Below the pieces are notes generated by a model, which had not been told where the DNA came from, made no database searches, and saw only the letters and a list, made by a program, of their open reading frames with translations. From the NCBI RefSeq assembly GCF_041296385.1, contig NW_027183612.1:1-64000 (forward strand): a stretch of 64,000 nt of DNA, given 5' to 3'. A program made the position numbers and the translations under genes. Shown piece by piece: positions 35,201-49,322 of the stretch. This DNA is from Aphelocoma coerulescens (Eukaryota > Chordata > Aves > Passeriformes > Corvidae). How positions within the stretch are numbered: the first letter of the stretch is position 1; each line of letters begins with the position of its first letter.

Positions 35201-36474
35201 GACCTGGGATAACCCATATCCCATGGCCTTCTCCAGGAAGAGTCCCAGCTGGATATGGTCTCCCAGAAAGGATTCCATAGGGGCTCACCTTTTGCTTGGA
35301 GCTCGGCTGAATTCCTCAGCAATGCCAGGGAATGTGGCCATTGGAGGCTTTGAGCAGATTAGGCTCATTTGCCTTTTTAGGTTTTGTTACCATCTCTCAG
35401 ACTTCCCACTGGATTGTGGCCTCCAAGGAACATGTAAATCCCATTGGATTCCTGCTCTTTGGATATTTTTGTACCATTCCTGTACAAAACGAGGCCCCCT
35501 GTTCGGATGCTTTTCCCCACCGTTCCCCAGCAGTTTTATCTGCCAGTGCATTCCCTGTGTTGGTTGGGCTCTTCCCAGATCTCTGAGCTCCTTCACAAGG
35601 CAGGAGATCCATTTGGCCCAGGAACCGAACCCTCCCGAGGAATTGTCTGATGCCATCTCCACATTTCACAGCTGATCCTTGTGCTCAAAGGATCCCTCTT
35701 TCTTCCCTTCAGCCAATTCCAAGCCTCGCTGCCCCCAGCCGGGAACAGTCCCCAGGCCGATCCCTGCAGTCTTCCCTGCCAGGATCCTGCTCAGGAATCC
35801 ATGGGAATGTAAGAATTAATTCTTCCCACCCCTGCCCAGTTCTAATTCCAAAGGATTTGGTGTCTGCCTTACCCGGCTGGAGCCTGCTTCCAACTCTGCT
35901 CTTGCTGCTTCTGCTGCTTTCCATTTCCCAGGAATTCCACCAACGGAGCGACAGCGTTTTCCACCTCCTCCTCCAGCATTCCCTCTGTTGCGTTCGGGTG
36001 CTGGAAGGATATCAAAACCAGGGCCTCACTATCAGGAATTATATCCCCGGATTTGTTCCTTTCCAAATGTCACCTCTTCCCAATAAAGCACTGGCCATCT
36101 AAGGAATTCTAGAGAGCGATGTGCTGACCACTGCTTACTCCTCTGGAATGTCAGAGCTTGGAAAAAAAGGGCAGTTGAGGCTTTTCCTGGTGCTGCCCAT
36201 GAAGTGTATTTTACCTAAGTGCCCCTGCCCATGCCTTTGCCTGTACCCGCCAAAAATCCACCCGTTCATTCCCCAGCTGCTGCCTCCCTCTTTTCCTGGA
36301 TCCAACAGAATTTTAACAGGTGAATATTCCCCTCTGGAAGAGCACCTTTCATTCCAAACCTAAGAACAAACAAATGAATCACTTTCCTTCGACCTTCCTT
36401 ATTAGGATTCCACTGAGAGCAGTGGATGGAAAATGATCCTCTCCTGGTCCCTGCTGGATTCCCGGAGCAGGGAT
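32284..36474. repeat. C body module, copy 5 (follows tail a, precedes tail b)
   Basis: Left half carries the rare variant set otherwise seen only in copy 3, including the rearranged word near 33040. Right half carries aaaagtgcac (near 34645), the longer gctcaggttgaatcc (near 34956) and ggccatctaagg (near 36097), which define a haplotype shared with copies 6 and 8. Confidence 0.93.
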
Positions 36475-38444
36475 CCTTTCCCTCTTTCCCCCCACCCCCC
36501 GCGGTGCCCTCCTCCCCCTCCCGCCCCACCCCGCACCCTTTCCAGGCTTTGTTCCACAGCTTTTGCCTCCGGACCTCAGATCCTTTTGGTCTCCAGGAGC
36601 TCCCAGCAGCTCCACAGCCTTTCCTCTCCCATCCTGATCCTTTCTCCAGGAATGGAGCTGTGCATTGCAATTCCCTTCTCTTTTCTCCGACAATTCCCAC
36701 CAACCCAGACCTAGAGCTGACACAAGGAACGCTCGGTGCCCACAAATCCAAATCCAGACCCGGCCATCCCTAAACCAGCAACTCCCGGACAATTTGCGTT
36801 CATTCCAACCTAACACTGAGGACTCACCTAATCCTTCAAAATTCCCAAGAAATATCCCGTTGCCTTCAGCTCCCCGGGGATTCTGCTTCGTGCTCACACG
36901 GATTTGGGACTTCCCTGAAAAACCCGTGCAGGGCACGCTGGAATCCCCGATCCCGTGAATCCGGGGAGTGTGCAAAGCTCGGTCCAGCCTGGGCCCCCAG
37001 AAATTTTTGCCAAATATCCCCCAAGTCCTCGGGACAACAGAACTCTCTGGTACTGCATTTTTGGCGTTGTAAAGCCTGGAATCACTTTATTCCTAGTGCT
37101 GGGCTCTGCATACGGCCGAGAAAATCCCGGCCTCCACACAGACCCAGATTCCAAACTTTTTGATACATTTTAGCAAACCGAGAAATTCCCCCTCCCTGCT
37201 TCTTCTTAAGGGCATCCTTCTTTTCCCTTACCCGGCCTGCTCTCTCCCACTGGGCTGGGTTTTTCCCTTCCCATGCTAATTAGTCCCTACTTCTAGGAGG
37301 TTTAGGTACCTTTCTTCCCTGGCAGGGATTTCTTAACACAGCTACCGAGGCTTTGGGAGTCTTCTTTATCTTCTACTTTCTGGAAACACACCCTCTGATC
37401 CATAAATGCCACAATCCAGATGCCCAACTTCAACAAGACATCCTTTTCACCTAAAAACACTCACTCTCAACTCTTAGATCTTTTAAAGTTTTACCCCCGC
37501 AAAATTCCCCTGCTTTTCCACCGCTGAATTCCTCCGTCCTGATTCCAAGAATTTCTTGAATACCACGGGGCTTTTCTCAAGATTTACCCCCACAACCTTC
37601 CCTACGTGCCCACTGCTCACCACCTCATTTTTCCCTCAATGTCTTCGTTCTCCACCCCAGAGAGTTTGTCAAGTGTTGCCTCCAAAATGTTCCCCCTCTC
37701 TCCACTACTGAGTTCCCCATTTTGCCTTCAAAATATTCATTCTGTCCCCTCCAGATTGCATCCACTTTTACCCCCAACATTTTACTTCCTCTACAATATT
37801 GACTAAACCTTTTCCACCCCAAAAATGTGCATTCCCTCCCTTAAACAGCACCTCAGCTTTTCCCTCAAAAATGCCCCAGAGAGAAACTCCGATTCAGCCC
37901 CCAAACTCCCCTTTTCCTACACAAACAGTTCTTGTGGCCCCTCTCAATTCCCCCAGGCTTTCAGCTAAAGGAATAACTGGAAGCCTATTCCCTCATCTCT
38001 GCCCTCCTTTTGCTTTCCTGGAAAACCTTGCCATCCCACACTTTCTCCAAGAGATCTGCTGCCAGTACGGCAAGGTCTGCTCTGTCAGAGTGCCAGGGGG
38101 GTTTACAGCACTTGCTCCTCTGCATCTTCACCCTTTCATCAGCTTTCCCCTGGAACGGTGTTGTGCAAGAAGCTTGGAATTACCAGAAATGGATCGGGTT
38201 CACATTTTTTCCCCACCAGTTTTCATCTGCTTTGAAATTCCTGGAATGACCCTCAAATGTGCCCTAGAACAGTGCTGTGAAAGGATCAGTCAGAAGAACA
38301 GCCTGAAAGCAGAAAACCACCTCCAGCAGCAGCCGGAATGATCCCATTTCTGTTCTTACCTGGTCCTGCCAGAGCTCCCAACGGCCCTTCCCATTCCAAA
38401 ACAACAGCTATGCAAGACATTCCTGCTGTCCGTGAGGGTGAGGT
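36475..38444. repeat. Tail b, copy 2
   Basis: Aligns with the first b copy at offset 16443. It has ctgccagtacgg in place of ctgcgagtacgg near 38061. It leads into L3. Confidence 0.9.
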
Positions 38445-39396
38445 GCCAGTTCTGGATGTTCTTTGCTGTGGAATCGGACAACAAACAGAGCGTAAATGAT
38501 CTTGGTGGCTCTTCCAAGCCAAACCACCCCGTGATTCCTTGCGTGGATCAGCACCTGTCCCAACTCCATTCCAGAAACCTCCTCCCACTAACCCAGAACT
38601 TTCCTTTTTCCGCTCAACATCAGGGATTTGCTGCCAAGTGCCCCGGGCAGGGGACGCCTCAGCATTCCCTGGGACGCCTCAGCCTTCCCTGGGATACCTC
38701 AGCCTTCCCTGGGACGCCTCAGCATTCCCTGGGACGCCTCAGCATTCCCTGGGGGTGCCTCAGCATTCCCTGGGCTGCTGTTCCACGCCGATCCCGTGTC
38801 CAGCGCCGTTCCGGTCTGCAGTGCCGGGCTCTCCCCACAAGGCGGCAGCACCGAGAGCGAGCAGCCCCGGCCGGTCCCGCTGTCTCGGGGCAGCTGCGCC
38901 TTTAACCCGCCCGGAGCCGGCGGGGCCGTGAACACAGCGGGCAAAAACCCCAGCGATCCCCTTTCTTTCACCCCCAGAGGCACAGGATCGCAGCATTCCC
39001 TGGGCTGGAAGGGACCCGCAGGGAGCATCGAGTCCACATCCTCGTCCTGCACCCCAAGAATCCCACCCTGTGCCCGAGAGCCTTGTCCAGACCCAAACTC
39101 TGCCCCCAGGATCCTGAAAACACAGCGGGGCTGGGAGAAGGGTAACAAGGGAGGATTTTTTACATAGTTCTCCTCGTACGATCGTTATATAATCTTATTA
39201 GATAGTCCAGCAACCCATCCCTGGGCCGGGACCCCCACCCCTGTCCCGGGACACCCATCCCTGGGCCGGAATACCGATCCCCCGCGGCCCCCACCGTCCG
39301 CTCGGGACTGTCCCCGTTCCCCGCTCACCTCCGAGCCCGCAGCACCCGCCCCGGTGCCCCCGGCCCGGCAGCGCTGCTCCCCGGACTCCCCGCCAT
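38360..39396 (-). CDS. Candidate 5' exons of an unrecognised minus-strand gene, copy 3
   Basis: Exons at 39396-39329, 39113-38972 and 38465-38360. Exon sequence matches copies 1 and 2; the private T near 39415 is upstream of the start codon. Confidence 0.32.
38654..38774. repeat. 20-bp minisatellite, L copy 3
   Basis: Six units in the same variant order as copy 1. Confidence 0.9.
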
Positions 39397-40041
39397 TGCC
39401 ACGTCGGGCGAAGATGGGCGGAAATTACCGGTACCACACCAATGTGGCGATGCGACCTTCTCAAGATGGCGGCGGTGGAGGACCCCGCTCCGTCTATTCG
39501 GCTGCCTGAATGCTCCCGCCTACCCCAGGCGCCGCTGACCCCACAGTCGGTGTCCGCATAGCGGGAAACGCCTCAGAAAATTGCGTGCAAGCGCTGGGCT
39601 GGCGTTGGTGTCGGCGTCGCGTTCAGGCAGCCGAATAGACGCAGCTAGAGGGGGCCTTCCCTGCCACCATCTTGAGAAGGTCAGAAAATAGCGTAAACGA
39701 CCGCCATCTTTAGTGTGGCGATGACCTAATTTCCGGTTTTGCCGCCATCTTGGGTGCTGGCAGAAGCCACTTCCGGTCGAGCCGCCATCTTTAGTGTGGT
39801 ACGCACAAGGCCCCTCCCCCCCCCCCCCCCCCCCCCAAGAGCTTCTGTCTATTCAGCTGCCTGAATCCAGCCCGGACTCCGACGCCGGCCCCGCGCTTTC
39901 CGCGCGATTTTCCGCGGTGGTCCCCGGTGCGAGGACACGGGTGGTGGGGTCACCGGCGCCGGAGGCGGGCGACGGTCCCGCGACCGGCGGCAGGCATCGG
40001 CAGGGACACCTCTCTTAGGGGCCTATTGCGTCCGCCATCTT
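39397..40041. promoter_or_regulatory. CpG-island promoter, L copy 3
   Basis: Same layout as copy 1 with a poly-C tract three bases shorter. The private T near 39415 falls between the candidate minus-strand ATG and the inverted repeat. Confidence 0.53.
39816..39836. repeat. Poly-C tract, L copy 3 (21 C after cccct)
   Basis: Haplotype A context as in copy 1, three bases shorter. Confidence 0.9.
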
Positions 40042-43000
40042 GAGTGTGGCGGAAGTGTCATCCACCCTCTGCAAGGTCCTGGCAGGTTCGAATAAAAACG
40101 CCACTTACGCCGTCCCGAAAGCGCCAAACTGCGCCTTCCTTTCCGAGCCGCCCCCTTGAGAGCGGCACGCGGGCGGCTCTATTCCGACCGTGCTCGCCCG
40201 GTGCTCCCCGCCCCGGCTCGCGCTGCGACCGCGCCTCTGCTGCCCGGCAAAACCGGCCCCGCCGGGCCTCCCCCCGCGCTGTCATTCGTCGCGGTCACCG
40301 CCCCGCACGGCGCCTGCTCCTTTGCAGCGCTCTGGCCCCGCTCATGCACGCCCGTGTCCCTTGGCGCTCCGAACCGTCCTTCGCCCCTCCCCTCCGCTGC
40401 CAGACGCGGCCCCGCTCGCTCCTTGCCACGCTCGGCAGCCACCGAGGCCGCCGCCCTCTCGGCTCCCCCGGCCCCGGGCGGCAGCAGCGCCGGGGCGCCG
40501 TGCCGGGGCCGGCAGTGCCGCGCTCTCGCCACCAGGCGGCAGCAGCGCCGCCCAGCTCAGCCCGGGGCCGGGCCGCGCTGCGGGGCACGGACAGAGCAGA
40601 GGCAAAAGCCGGCTCAGGGCGCTCTGCAGCTCCTGCAGCCCGAGCCTCTCGGCTCCTGGCGCCAGGCACTCGCTTCTTCCCTTCCTACAGAAAAACGCCG
40701 CCTCGTTATGCTCAGAACTTGCTCATCTCTAGTCCCAGCTTCTTATATTCCTATATGCAACAGAGTAGAGAGAGGGCTGGCTTATTTCAAAATGAATCTA
40801 CATCTAAATTTGTCTATAGATGTAAAAACAAAGAACTTGACAGGTTTGGGGATTCCACACTGTCATACACACATCCCTCCCGGTGGATTTTCTGGCAGTT
40901 TTGGGCCCCTCTGGGGGAGGGCACCCAGCAATGGCCCCCCTCATTCCCCACTCACCTGCTCCTCCACTGCATCGTGGCTCTCCCAGGGACATTGGGGTGC
41001 CCCAAGTGACATTCAGAGCCCCCGAGTCTCCACCCCCGCCCCCAGCCTTTTTTCCTCACCTCCAAAGAATGCACCAAATGAGACAAACTGCCCTGGACAG
41101 CAGAACGGCACTTTAATAAAGCCATTTCCATGCATACATCCCCCAAAAAGGGGCTTGGCTGGAAACACAGGGAAGGTGCAGCAGAGGGATGGGGAAAGAG
41201 AGGGATGGGCAGCAGGACAGGGGGCTCTCAAGAGAAGGGCACCATGAGGGAGAGGGACCGAGCAGCCGATGCAGACAGGGACAGGCAAAAGGACAGTGAG
41301 AGGGACAAAGAAATACAGTCACACTGCAGCACAAAGGAAAAAGGAGAGCAAGAAAGAAGGAAAGAGAAAGATGCGGGCGGCGAGGGAGACAGAGACAGAA
41401 CAGGGAGAGGGATTGAGCAGAATTTATTCAATAAAGGTCAGTATGGATTTCTTAAAAGAACACCAGGACATCCCTATCACGGAACTCTGCTGTCTGCTTC
41501 AACTTCACAGCTGTAAGGGAACATTTCTCCCCCCTCTCCTCTCTGCGGTGTTTATTAAATAAAGAGTGAGTATTTATTTCTTAAAAGAAAAACAAGAGAG
41601 AGGAGGCAGTGAAAGGCAATGGCATGGGGAGCACACAGGACAAGAAAGCAACACAAAAGACACACTGGACAGAGAGAAGAAAAGAGCTGCAAAGTTGGAT
41701 GCAAGAGTGAAAGAAAATCAGGAACAAACGCCAGGACTTTCATTAGAGAGTGTGGCTGACGAAAGTGCCAGTAAAGCACCGGCTCGAACAGAACCTGCTG
41801 CTGGCACGGCTCGGCCTGGCACTCACTAATTAACATCTGTCTCTCGGCAGGGCCATGAATCCCCTGCTGGAACAGGAGGGGAAAGCCGAGGGGATAATGC
41901 GCACCGGGGTTGGTGCCGCTCAGCCCTAATCCCAGCCCGTGGCGCCAGTGAACGCACCCCGATCTCCGAACCTTCTCTCAGGGAAATCTCATCTTTACCC
42001 CTTCTCTTCCCCTCCCGGTATCTCCGTGTGCCCGGAACAAACACGAGGAGAGGTTTCTCTGTTGCAGGTTCTTTGGAAATCCTACACTGACTTTGAGAAT
42101 GAGCAAGAGTAGAAGACAACCAGGAAACTTTGCTGCCAACCAACATCAAACCCCTCGCACCGGAGAAGAACGAACAGCTCGTTTTTACGCGTCCAAATCC
42201 CTTCAATTTTCAGCATTGTCTGTTTCCCGGCCGGCACTGTGGGAACTGCTGCGCACGGCACCACGAGTAAAACGCTCTCGTGTTCAGAAGGCACAATTGC
42301 AGAGAACAGACAGCAAAGCCGTCTCAAGGCAATTTGGGCACTCAAAACCCCCCTTTTTGCACCCTGAGCTTTCTGTTAAGCCACACCTGAAATTCCAAGT
42401 TTCTCCGTACTCTGCCCCAGTGCTTCTCTCTTCCGTCAGCGCCGTAGGCAGGACTGATTCCATACTCACAAACCCCCCTTGCCACGATCGGCGCTCTCTG
42501 CCCACCAAGGACACGGCACCGGGCAGGGACATTTCTCCCACTCCCCAGCAGAGACCTCCTCCCGCCACATCCAGGGAACTGCAGCCACTCAGGGAACACC
42601 AACTTTCTCCTGGGCTGGGAAGAGGAACCTGCAGCAATTAAGGCTGCACAGTCTGCAGCAGCGAGAGCTCAGCACATGTCCAGAGAGCCAATTCCAGCAC
42701 CTAAATTTAAAAAAGAAGAAAAAGTTGATGACTTTTTTTTAAAGTTACTGTAAGTTCTTAAAACCAAACCAGCCTTTGCTCTTGACTTTGGCTCACTGAT
42801 GCACACACACACACAAGAGGCCAACGGTCACACAGGGCCTGCTTGCAGAATTCCTGATCCAAACCCTCGCCTTTCCTGCCCAGCACTGAGGGAAATCTGA
42901 CAGAGGATTCATAAAGAGCCCTCGCTGAGAGCAGTCATCGCCCCAGGCCTTCAGGCTTGGCAAGATTCTGTAGTGAACGGACCCAAATTCAATTCCCAAA

Positions 43001-43166
43001 TCTCAATCTCTGACAAGTCCTGTTGGAAAGACAGCGGACAGTCCATCAGAACACGGAATTAAAAGGCTGCACAAGGAATAACAGAAGCTTTCCCAGGAAT
43101 AGCCCAAGTTCCTTTTCTCCCTCACCGGTCTGGGGCCGTGAGACCGAACCTTGGGCCCCAGGAGAC

Positions 43167-46100
43167 AGGAGAGTTGTTATCAACACTCGAACCTCCCAAG
43201 CGTTGTTATTGCTCAGAGAGCTGCGCCGGCACTGAGCTACTCCCATGCGCCTGCACGGCTTTGGGGAGGGGCAAGACCACGTCCCACTCCTGCCTGGAGA
43301 AATTTCAATGCCCTAAAAAGTCATTTCCCTTCTCTCTCTCTGACCCAGGGCCAAAGCAGCTGTGTAGAACAACCCGGGGGATTTATGGGAGGGTGATTCT
43401 CTCAGGAAAGACCCCAGACCCTGAGGAAACAAACCCACCCCAAATTTCCAGCTGAAAACACGCTGCTTCCTGAACGGCAGCGCACAAAGCTCTCTATAGC
43501 CAGACAGGAGATGACAGTCCAGAAAAAGCCAAAAGATGTGCTCTGCCTGCATGCACTCTCTTGACTGGTAATTCCAAAGGAAATTCCCCACAGATCGTAA
43601 GCAGTCGCCTGCAATTTGTCCTCTGCATTCATGACTGCCTTGGCTTTCTGTAGAAGTGTGTCAAACATCCACGCAGGCGTCAGGGCCTGGGCTGGCTCGT
43701 TTATGGCTCTTCCTGACAGGCCCAGGCCAAACCCAAGCACCCCCCTCACTGCTCCAGCCCCACTTTCAGGGAAATATTGACACGGCTTAGAAATACTCTC
43801 CTTCCCTGCAACTCACTCCCTCCCTGCGCATCCCCGGAGAGGATTTACTCCGTACTTTGTTCCCGACAGCACCTCTCCAGCGCAAATCCCACTTCACACA
43901 GACACTGACTAAGCAGACCTAAGTGGTTCCAGCAGCAGCTGCAATCCCCAACTCCCTGTCTCCTGCACAGCTCATCCAAGCACTCCCAGCAATCTCACCT
44001 CGGCCCAGAGACTCTCTGTCCGCAGAGGGAAACACAACCCGATGGCACGCAGCTCTGGCACCACATTCCCTCTTCCCTTCTCCCTTTTTCCAGCACACCA
44101 GGCTGCTGGAAACGGCATTCCCTAGGCAGTTCATCCCAACACAGAGAAGAGGAGCCTGTGACTTATCCAAACTATGGGCAGGACAAGGGGGGCCCTAGCT
44201 GGCTTTGGCTGCTTTAATACCAAAGCTCTTGGGACGACTTCAGTGGTTTTTCCTGTCTTGAAAGAGTGCAGAAAAGCAAAGTTAATCCCACTGTGGACTC
44301 CAAGACTCCTGCATTTCCTATTTCTCCTATGATTGCTCACCATGAAATTTTATCCATGGAAAAAAAGCATGAAGAATAACACCATATCAAATAAAAAGTG
44401 CCCTTTTCCAGCATTTTTATACCAGGCATTAAAAAGATGCCCATTTCTCTTCCAGCATTGCTTCCCTCATTTTAGCAGAACCGTTTTCATCCCAGACCCC
44501 ACTCATCAGCTGTTCAATCCTCTGGCACTGGATTTGGACAAAAGAAGGGACGCACCTGGATCGCAGGAAATCACAGAGAGAAACCCCTCCAAAACCTGAC
44601 AGAGAAAATCAACAGGAGATGCAGGAAGACACATCCCTCATTTGCACATCCGGAGTGCTTTTCTAAAGACTTCTCTGCATCTGGATGCTCTTTGCACTTG
44701 GCAGCAAACTGCTTCCACTGCTTCCCACTCCAGCAAGGGGAACATCCCTGGAATTTCATGTCCAGTGTCTCTGCCTAAAGCAGCCCCACGGCAACACGAA
44801 GCTTCCCTCGGGCATTTCGTTTCTTTATCCCAAATATTCTCCCCACTCAGCCACAATCTAGAAAGAACAAAAGGGAAAAGAAGGAAGACCAATTAATTCT
44901 GACATAAGGAGTCTTGACTATCCCGACACACTGCCAGGTGAAAAAACATCCCTGCCACTCTAAGAAATCCCCCTGATACTGTCTCCATTCTGTATCAATT
45001 ATTTAAACGCTGTATTAAGGAGCGTAAGGACACAATGCTTGGAATTCTCAAAAACGGCTCCGCCTGGCTACTCCAAGCACTTTCTCACCCGGGGAGCTGA
45101 GCTGTCCCACATTTAAACGCCACGTTTGATCCAAATCCCATAGAAATCTGATATTGTTTGGCTCCTGAGCTTTCCCAAAAGCTGTCCAGTCAAGCCTGGA
45201 AATCCTCACTGAAGCTTTGCCATGTCACATCGGGATTTACCCTTGGGAAAACCCCACTCTGAGCACTTGGGTTTCAAGAGGTTGCACCCAATGTTACAGA
45301 CACAGAATTCCTGTGGGGTTTGGCATTTCCTGCACCTCCAAACACGTGAAAAGAATGAAGTGCAGAGTCCCGAGGCTCCATTATTGCCATTCTCCTCACA
45401 TCCCTTTCCTCAGCTGCACATGGCTTTGTGCCTCCTCTGAAGGGCTGGAAAGGAATTTGGGAACCCCCCTCAGCTTTTTCTCTGAGCCGGCCCAAAAGGC
45501 AAACAGGAAAAAAAAACCCCAAAAGTGCACAAAATCCCAGCCCCTCCCAAGATGCAGCTCCTCACACCAAACCTTGGGAGAATCCCTGGTGCTTCCAACA
45601 CCGCTGCAATCCCACCTGGAGCTGAGCTTACAGGGTGCTCTGCCTAATCCACATCCAAGCCTGGATAGCCCAAAGCCTGCAAGAAAAGAGGAGGCAAAGT
45701 GAAGGGGAGAGGGGGGGAAAAACGGAGTTTTAGGTTTTTCCCCTGTTTGCAACAGGATTGAAGGGCAGGATGGAGAGGTTTCGTGGAAAAGAAGTACCAA
45801 AGGCTGCTTCATTCCCAGCAATTAGCGCTGCTCAGGTTGAATCCAAGAGGCCCAATCCACCAGGTTTAAACAGGAGCGGCCGACAGGATGGGTTATGACA
45901 CAGATCTGTGAAGCTGGAGCCTTCTTCCTTCTCCCGGGCTCTCCCAGAAATTCTCCATGTCCGGACGCGCTCCCGCTCTCCCTGCTGGGGAGGACGGACT
46001 TGGATAGCCCGGGTGACTGCTGAGCCTAAAACAATAAGTGATCCAAGTGTTTTTCCCCAGGAAATGACATATTCTCTGGACCTGGGATAACCCATATCCC

Positions 46101-47352
46101 ATGGCCTTCTCCAGGAAGAGTCCCAGCTGGATATGGTCTCCCAGAAAGGATTCCATAGGGGCTCACCTTTTGCTTGGAGCTCGGCTGAATTCCTCAGCAA
46201 TGCCAGGGAATGTGGCCATTGGAGGCTTTGAGCAGATTAGGCTCATTTGCCTTTTTAGGTTTTGTTACCATCTCTCAGACTTCCCACTGGATTGTGGCCT
46301 CCAAGGAACATGTAAATCCCATTGGATTCCTGCTCTTTGGATATTTTTGTACCATTCCTGTACAAAACGAGGCCCCCTGTTCGGATGCTTTTCCCCACCG
46401 TTCCCCAGCAGTTTTATCTGCCAGTGCATTCCCTGTGTTGGTTGGGCTCTTCCCAGATCTCTGAGCTCCTTCACAAGGCAGGAGATCCATTTGGCCCAGG
46501 AACCGAACCCTCCCGAGGAATTGTCTGATGCCATCTCCACATTTCACAGCTGATCCTTGTGCTCAAAGGATCCCTCTTTCTTCCCTTCAGCCAATTCCAA
46601 GCCTCGCTGCCCCCAGCCGGGAACAGTCCCCAGGCCGATCCCTGCAGTCTTCCCTGCCAGGATCCTGCTCAGGAATCCATGGGAATGTAAGAATTAATTC
46701 TTCCCACCCCTGCCCAGTTCTAATTCCAAAGGATTTGGTGTCTGCCTTACCCGGCTGGAGCCTGCTTCCAACTCTGCTCTTGCTGCTTCTGCTGCTTTCC
46801 ATTTCCCAGGAATTCCACCAACGGAGCGACAGCGTTTTCCACCTCCTCCTCCAGCATTCCCTCTGTTGCGTTCGGGTGCTGGAAGGATATCAAAACCAGG
46901 GCCTCACTATCAGGAATTATATCCCCGGATTTGTTCCTTTCCAAATGTCACCTCTTCCCAATAAAGCACTGGCCATCTAAGGAATTCTAGAGAGCGATGT
47001 GCTGACCACTGCTTACTCCTCTGGAATGTCAGAGCTTGGAAAAAAAGGGCAGTTGAGGCTTTTCCTGGTGCTGCCCATGAAGTGTATTTTACCTAAGTGC
47101 CCCTGCCCATGCCTTTGCCTGTACCCGCCAAAAATCCACCCGTTCATTCCCCAGCTGCTGCCTCCCTCTTTTCCTGGATCCAACAGAATTTTAACAGGTG
47201 AATATTCCCCTCTGGAAGAGCACCTTTCATTCCAAACCTAAGAACAAACAAATGAATCACTTTCCTTCGACCTTCCTTATTAGGATTCCACTGAGAGCAG
47301 TGGATGGAAAATGATCCTCTCCTGGTCCCTGCTGGATTCCCGGAGCAGGGAT
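43167..47352. repeat. C body module, copy 6 (between L3 and tail b)
   Basis: The only C copy that follows L and directly precedes a b tail. Left part matches copies 1 and 7 (cggcactgag, catccacgcagg, cctaagtggttcc). From about 45007 rightwards it matches copy 5 (aaacgctgtatt, gcactttctcac, aaaagtgcac, gctcaggttgaatcc, ggccatctaagg). The switch lies between about 44826 and 45007. Confidence 0.93.
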
Positions 47353-49322
47353 CCTTTCCCTCTTTCCCCCCACCCCCCGCGGTGCCCTCCTCCCCCTCCC
47401 GCCCCACCCCGCACCCTTTCCAGGCTTTGTTCCACAGCTTTTGCCTCCGGACCTCAGATCCTTTTGGTCTCCAGGAGCTCCCAGCAGCTCCACAGCCTTT
47501 CCTCTCCCATCCTGATCCTTTCTCCAGGAATGGAGCTGTGCATTGCAATTCCCTTCTCTTTTCTCCGACAATTCCCACCAACCCAGACCTAGAGCTGACA
47601 CAAGGAACGCTCGGTGCCCACAAATCCAAATCCAGACCCGGCCATCCCTAAACCAGCAACTCCCGGACAATTTGCGTTCATTCCAACCTAACACTGAGGA
47701 CTCACCTAATCCTTCAAAATTCCCAAGAAATATCCCGTTGCCTTCAGCTCCCCGGGGATTCTGCTTCGTGCTCACACGGATTTGGGACTTCCCTGAAAAA
47801 CCCGTGCAGGGCACGCTGGAATCCCCGATCCCGTGAATCCGGGGAGTGTGCAAAGCTCGGTCCAGCCTGGGCCCCCAGAAATTTTTGCCAAATATCCCCC
47901 AAGTCCTCGGGACAACAGAACTCTCTGGTACTGCATTTTTGGCGTTGTAAAGCCTGGAATCACTTTATTCCTAGTGCTGGGCTCTGCATACGGCCGAGAA
48001 AATCCCGGCCTCCACACAGACCCAGATTCCAAACTTTTTGATACATTTTAGCAAACCGAGAAATTCCCCCTCCCTGCTTCTTCTTAAGGGCATCCTTCTT
48101 TTCCCTTACCCGGCCTGCTCTCTCCCACTGGGCTGGGTTTTTCCCTTCCCATGCTAATTAGTCCCTACTTCTAGGAGGTTTAGGTACCTTTCTTCCCTGG
48201 CAGGGATTTCTTAACACAGCTACCGAGGCTTTGGGAGTCTTCTTTATCTTCTACTTTCTGGAAACACACCCTCTGATCCATAAATGCCACAATCCAGATG
48301 CCCAACTTCAACAAGACATCCTTTTCACCTAAAAACACTCACTCTCAACTCTTAGATCTTTTAAAGTTTTACCCCCGCAAAATTCCCCTGCTTTTCCACC
48401 GCTGAATTCCTCCGTCCTGATTCCAAGAATTTCTTGAATACCACGGGGCTTTTCTCAAGATTTACCCCCACAACCTTCCCTACGTGCCCACTGCTCACCA
48501 CCTCATTTTTCCCTCAATGTCTTCGTTCTCCACCCCAGAGAGTTTGTCAAGTGTTGCCTCCAAAATGTTCCCCCTCTCTCCACTACTGAGTTCCCCATTT
48601 TGCCTTCAAAATATTCATTCTGTCCCCTCCAGATTGCATCCACTTTTACCCCCAACATTTTACTTCCTCTACAATATTGACTAAACCTTTTCCACCCCAA
48701 AAATGTGCATTCCCTCCCTTAAACAGCACCTCAGCTTTTCCCTCAAAAATGCCCCAGAGAGAAACTCCGATTCAGCCCCCAAACTCCCCTTTTCCTACAC
48801 AAACAGTTCTTGTGGCCCCTCTCAATTCCCCCAGGCTTTCAGCTAAAGGAATAACTGGAAGCCTATTCCCTCATCTCTGCCCTCCTTTTGCTTTCCTGGA
48901 AAACCTTGCCATCCCACACTTTCTCCAAGAGATCTGCTGCGAGTACGGCAAGGTCTGCTCTGTCAGAGTGCCAGGGGGGTTTACAGCACTTGCTCCTCTG
49001 CATCTTCACCCTTTCATCAGCTTTCCCCTGGAACGGTGTTGTGCAAGAAGCTTGGAATTACCAGAAATGGATCGGGTTCACATTTTTTCCCCACCAGTTT
49101 TCATCTGCTTTGAAATTCCTGGAATGACCCTCAAATGTGCCCTAGAACAGTGCTGTGAAAGGATCAGTCAGAAGAACAGCCTGAAAGCAGAAAACCACCT
49201 CCAGCAGCAGCCGGAATGATCCCATTTCTGTTCTTACCTGGTCCTGCCAGAGCTCCCAACGGCCCTTCCCATTCCAAAACAACAGCTATGCAAGACATTC
49301 CTGCTGTCCGTGAGGGTGAGGT
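47353..49322. repeat. Tail b, copy 3
   Basis: Aligns with the second b copy at offset 10878. It leads into L4 and is the tail of the only L-C-b unit with no C+a subunit inserted. Confidence 0.9.

Larger units (their letters stand above)
38445..43166. repeat. L module, copy 3 (haplotype A)
   Basis: Offset from copy 1 is 38444 before the poly-C tract and 38441 after it, because that tract is three bases shorter. It carries the A alleles listed for copy 1. One private change is a T in gcgaagatgggcgg near 39415, just upstream of the candidate minus-strand start codon. It lies between b5 and C6. Confidence 0.95.
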
